From: RGIG5299 sp045542315
Lineage (GTDB): Bacteria > Bacillota > Clostridia > Oscillospirales > RGIG5299
Assembly: GCA_045542315.1 (NCBI GenBank)
Contig: JAZQKU010000060.1
Span: 1-59,622 of the forward strand
DNA length: 59,622 nt
Reading direction: 5' to 3'
How positions within the stretch are numbered: position 1 is the first letter of the stretch; the number at the start of each line of letters is the position of its first letter. This document shows, one piece after another, positions 56,819-59,622 of the stretch. Both the position numbers and the translations under genes were made by a program. Below the pieces are notes generated by a model that worked only from the letters and a program-made list of their open reading frames with translations, searched no databases and was not told the DNA's origin.

Positions 56819-58048
56819 ATGAAATTCAGATATGTGGCTGTTGATGCAGTCGGTAAAAAAGTCAAGGGCGTAATAGAGGCTGAAAACGAGAACAACGCCG
56901 TTTATTTTATTCATAAGCAGGACCTTACTCCCGTATCGGTAAAGCCCTATAAAGAAAAAGCGGCTAATTTTTGGGAAATGGAAATAATGGAACCCGACGT
57001 CCATAAGCTCAAAATGAAGAAAAAAGACATTATGCGCTTTGCCGATAAAATGTCTATAATGCTTAAGGCGGGCGTTAAGCTTTCAATGGCAATGGAAGTA
57101 ATCATTACCAGTGAAACGAACCATCGCTACAGAAAAATATTCAAGGCAGTAACGGAAGATCTTTATGCCGGCTCCTCTCTTGCCGAAAGTATGAGGAAAT
57201 TTTCCGCATTTCCCGAGGTCGTTGTTAATATGGTGGCATCGGGCGAAAAGAACGGCAAGCTCGACTGGGCGTTTTCCCGTATAGCCGAGATGTTTGAAAA
57301 GGAGATTGCGTTAAGCGGTAAGCTTTCTGCAGCCTTTACATATCCTCTTTTTCTCGTTTTTCTTATGATTGCTCTTTTTGTGGTAATGACAACATATGTT
57401 TTACCAAGGTTTTCAAATATGTACGAAACCTTTGATTCGGAGCTTCCGGGAATAACACAAGCGATGATAAACGTTTCCGATTTTCTTATTAAATACGGAC
57501 TGTTTATTGCTCTTTTCATCGCGGTAGCGGTAATTGTAACGGTAGTGCTTGTAAAGGCAATGCCTGCATTCCGTCGTCAGCTTTCCAAATTAAATCTTCA
57601 TGTTCCCGTTGTGGGAAGACTTCTCGTAGTAAGCAATTCCTCGAGCTTTGCCCGCATAGCATCAGCGCTTATTGAATCGGGTGTTGAGATAGTTGACGCA
57701 ATGAAGATTTCTGCCACTGTAATCAAAAATTATCATATGCATCAATCTGTGGTAGAGTGTCTTGACGATGTAAGACTCGGCGCTCCGTTGCATTCGGCAT
57801 TCGCAAAGCTGAAGATATTTGAGCCACTTTTCGTTTCGATGGTTGAAATAGGCGAGCAGTCTAGTATGCTCGACGAAACCTTTGGAAAGATGGCAGACCT
57901 TTACGAGGCCGAGAGCAACGATGCAACGAGAAAGCTCACTGCGGTAATTGAACCGGTGATGACGATGCTCATAGGACTTATGATAGCACTTCTCGTTATA
58001 TCGATAATTCTCCCTATGTTCAATATGTACGGAACCATTTTAGGTTAA
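56819..58048 (+). CDS. pilC: Type IV pilus inner-membrane platform protein PilC
   Basis: A 409-residue polytopic protein with the GspF/PilC repeat domain twice: first copy about 75-190 (MRFADKMSIMLKAGVKLSMAMEVI), second about 275-395 (FARIASALIESGVEIVDAMKIS). Membrane segments sit near 172-195, 215-240 and 375-400. It anchors PilB and the pilus base. It starts MKFRYVAVDAVGKKVKGVIEAE, the typical N-terminal pattern. Ribosome site CTGGAGGAA. It is the last gene of the pilA-pilC run; a strong terminator follows. Confidence 0.94.
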   Translation: MKFRYVAVDAVGKKVKGVIEAENENNAVYFIHKQDLTPVSVKPYKEKAANFWEMEIMEPDVHKLKMKKKDIMRFADKMSIMLKAGVKLSMAMEVIITSETNHRYRKIFKAVTEDLYAGSSLAESMRKFSAFPEVVVNMVASGEKNGKLDWAFSRIAEMFEKEIALSGKLSAAFTYPLFLVFLMIALFVVMTTYVLPRFSNMYETFDSELPGITQAMINVSDFLIKYGLFIALFIAVAVIVTVVLVKAMPAFRRQLSKLNLHVPVVGRLLVVSNSSSFARIASALIESGVEIVDAMKISATVIKNYHMHQSVVECLDDVRLGAPLHSAFAKLKIFEPLFVSMVEIGEQSSMLDETFGKMADLYEAESNDATRKLTAVIEPVMTMLIGLMIALLVISIILPMFNMYGTILG

Positions 58049-58052
58049 TAAA

Positions 58053-58086
58053 AAATACCGTTTTCCGAAAGGAAAACGGTATTTTG
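58053..58086. terminator. Bidirectional terminator, pilC / trmB
   Basis: AAAATACCGTTTTCC/GGAAAACGGTATTTT, a 15-bp stem with a GAAA-type loop between convergent genes. Confidence 0.9.
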
Positions 58087-58097
58087 TTTATAACGGA

Positions 58098-58721
58098 TTA
58101 TTTCTTCAAAACCGCAACAAGCTTTTTTATCGGAATGCCCTCTTGAGAAAACCTTGCCTCATACTCGGTTACGACGTTTTGAATGTTTTCACTGTGAAGG
58201 TCGCGCGTGAGATAGATTATCTCAAAGCCGTTTGAGGATATTTCCTCAACGGAGAAATCGAAAAGCTTATCGTTATCCGTCTTGAATTCTATTTTTCCGT
58301 CGGGCGTGAGAAGCTTTTTGTATATCTCAAGAAAGCTTCTGTGAGTAAGCCTTCTCTTTGCGCGGTTATTGGGCGGCCACGGATCGGAAAAATTCAAATA
58401 TACGGTATCTACCGAATGCTCCTTGAAATAATCGCAAAGCTCCGAGGCGTCAGCCATCAGAAGACGTATATTCTTCGCTCCGCATTCGTCGGTCTTAATA
58501 GCGGCGGTAGCAATAACGTCTGCCACCTTTTCAATTCCCACAAAAGACACGTCGGGCTCGAGTAACGCCGACTGCGAAACGAAAGCTCCCTTTCCGCAGC
58601 CTATTTCGATCTTTAATTTCTTGTTTTCAAAAAAGGCATCGTCACGGTTTTCCTTGTCAAGGAACAAGTAGGAATACTTCAAAAGCCTTTCGGGAGTGTT
58701 TTTCTTTTTTCTTGCTCTCAT
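58098..58721 (-). CDS. trmB: tRNA (guanine-N7-)-methyltransferase
   Basis: A 207-residue SAM-dependent enzyme that methylates G46 of tRNA. Motifs: LKIEIGCGKGAFVSQSA (motif I), SFVGIEKVADVIATAAIK, RLLMADASEL, and the signature VYLNFSDPWPPNNRAKRRLTHRSFLEIYKKLL. These are close to the standard TrmB set, with F/YFPDPWPK replaced by LNFSDPWPPN. The open frame begins with TTG at 58745, but a TATAAT box lies just upstream of that point, which would leave almost no leader; the ATG at 58721 fits better. The next gene upstream is on the same strand. Confidence 0.94.
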   Translation of the reverse strand: MRARKKKNTPERLLKYSYLFLDKENRDDAFFENKKLKIEIGCGKGAFVSQSALLEPDVSFVGIEKVADVIATAAIKTDECGAKNIRLLMADASELCDYFKEHSVDTVYLNFSDPWPPNNRAKRRLTHRSFLEIYKKLLTPDGKIEFKTDNDKLFDFSVEEISSNGFEIIYLTRDLHSENIQNVVTEYEARFSQEGIPIKKLVAVLKK

Positions 58722-58782
58722 TTCAACTTCTCTTTTCTTTGACAAATTGCTATTATATATTATAAGCCATTTTCCGAAAAAA

Positions 58783-59622
58783 TCAAGAGATAAGTGCTAT
58801 AATTTTTTTTGAAAGAGCATCGCTCACCGATTTGTCAAGGGCATCAACGTAATAAGATTCCAACTCGTCGTGAAGCTCCTTTGCTTTTGAAAGACGCTCC
58901 ACCGCCGCCTCCAGACTGCTTTTTTTCAAGATCTCGTAAAATTTCAGCCTGCCGTCAAACTCGGTTACCTCGGTTAAAAACCGTTCGCAGTTTATTTTTC
59001 TCGTGGAACCTTGCTTTTTTGAAGTAAATGCGATCCGAGCATTTGGAATTTTGATGTGTAAAAGTCTTGAAGGTGAAAGAGGCGAGTAAAAGGCGATCGC
59101 GTCAAGACCGCTTTCGGTAAACCTTCGTAAAAGAGCCGACATAACGGCGTCGCTTACGGCTCCGAATCTGTCGTCAAGACAAACGACCTCGTCGCAATCC
59201 GCCGATACCGAATCGAAATGGGTTATCCAACCCTTATGGCAAAGGGCATCGGCAAATCGGCGGGTAATTTTACCGCCATCACCTTTGACCGTTTTCCGCT
59301 TAACGAGGTTTTTCGCATATTCATCAATCCTTTCAAAGCAGATCTTTCCCTCAACTGCGCCGTAGATCAGCCCGTCAATCTCGCCCGCAGCATTGAGAAG
59401 GGAATAGGCGGCGCGGTACTCTGCCTTTATAGCGCCGTTTATCTCAAAAATTTTGTCCTTTTTAGCTGAAAGCTTCTTTGCGTCCCAATAATCTCCGGTA
59501 TTTATTATCATTCCCGCCGCACCCGGTACGGGCGGCTCCGCAAGATGCGGAGAGGTGCCGTCAAACAAAACGGTACCGTCGTTTAAAACGGCGCCGTCGA
59601 GAGAATCGGGGTCTGAGGAGCA
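58783..59622 (-). CDS. PRK06851-like P-loop ATPase family protein (5' end outside window)
   Basis: At least 279 codons, open to the window edge: upstream of the in-frame TTG at 59568 the frame continues CSSDPDSLDGAVLNDGTVLF. The pattern CSSDPDSLDG..DGTSPH..EP..PGA..MIINTGDYWD matches the PRK06851-type clostridial ATPases, which carry a P-loop further upstream and a second half that repeats it. The visible remainder includes ALCHKGWITHFDSV and a helical tail. Function is not established. The gene is probably about 330-380 codons in full. It ends 60 nt upstream of trmB. Confidence 0.7.
   Translation of the reverse strand, partial: CSSDPDSLDGAVLNDGTVLFDGTSPHLAEPPVPGAAGMIINTGDYWDAKKLSAKKDKIFEINGAIKAEYRAAYSLLNAAGEIDGLIYGAVEGKICFERIDEYAKNLVKRKTVKGDGGKITRRFADALCHKGWITHFDSVSADCDEVVCLDDRFGAVSDAVMSALLRRFTESGLDAIAFYSPLSPSRLLHIKIPNARIAFTSKKQGSTRKINCERFLTEVTEFDGRLKFYEILKKSSLEAAVERLSKAKELHDELESYYVDALDKSVSDALSKKIIALIS

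Overview
The window looks like chromosome of an anaerobic, low-to-mid GC Firmicute of class Clostridia, possibly an uncultured gut lineage near Oscillospirales. Support: a ctsR-mcsA-clpC heat-shock operon with textbook CtsR boxes, an NAD-linked pyrK/pyrD pair, the order hprK-murB-rapZ-whiA-dnaE-pfkA, Bacillota-type riboswitches, strong AGGAGG-like ribosome sites and sigma-A promoters. I see no rRNA, tRNA, CRISPR array, transposase or phage block. Apart from one probable small insertion, the window reads as core genome with a few lineage-specific genes. The placement below class is inference.

Layout. 1-4.3 kb: a small membrane protein, then clpC, mcsA and ctsR on the minus strand; mcsB is missing. 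4.4-8.5 kb: a large cytosolic glycoside hydrolase diverging from a DUF368 (PopT-type) lipid-carrier protein. 8.5-13 kb: two related yybP-ykoY (manganese) riboswitches. The first precedes the scar of a deleted Na/phosphate symporter gene and an SLC13/ArsB-type permease. The second precedes a P-type cation ATPase. 13-16.5 kb: galU, a preQ1-riboswitch-controlled queT, and an intact Na/Pi-PhoU transporter. 16.5-30.2 kb: a long plus-strand run, pyrC-pyrF-pyrK-pyrD-pfkB-hprK-murB-rapZ-whiA-dnaE, followed by pfkA and a membrane protein. 30.3-33 kb: a D,D-carboxypeptidase, an M23 peptidase and a YgjP-like metallopeptidase. 33-40.5 kb, minus strand: a CysK-like enzyme, small membrane and helical proteins, an SPFH protein, two unusual membrane-anchored proteins (one with a C-terminal GNAT domain) and a degenerate MocR regulator divergent from an ECF vitamin transporter. 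41-46.6 kb: a hairpin-rich insertion inside a terminator, tandem zinc-ribbon membrane paralogues, upp-uraA for uracil salvage, a lipoprotein, an HD hydrolase and a 58-residue small protein.

46.7-58 kb is a complete-looking type IV pilus locus. On the minus strand lie two minor pilins and a 1252-residue pilin-like protein that may be the pilus tip. On the plus strand lie the major pilin, a PilM-PilN fusion, PilO, prepilin peptidase, PilB and PilC. No PilT is present. The two arms share a 258-bp control region with divergent consensus promoters, an 11-bp inverted repeat and a G-tract. A long hairpin terminator separates the pilin from the machine genes, which would give far more pilin than machine. 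The window ends with trmB and a truncated PRK06851-type ATPase.

The most interesting items are: the hairpin-array element that split a terminator; the riboswitch left in front of a collapsed gene and a permease; the MocR regulator without its PLP lysine; the pilus locus with its giant pilin-like protein, fused PilMN and structured spacer RNA; and the membrane-anchored GNAT protein.
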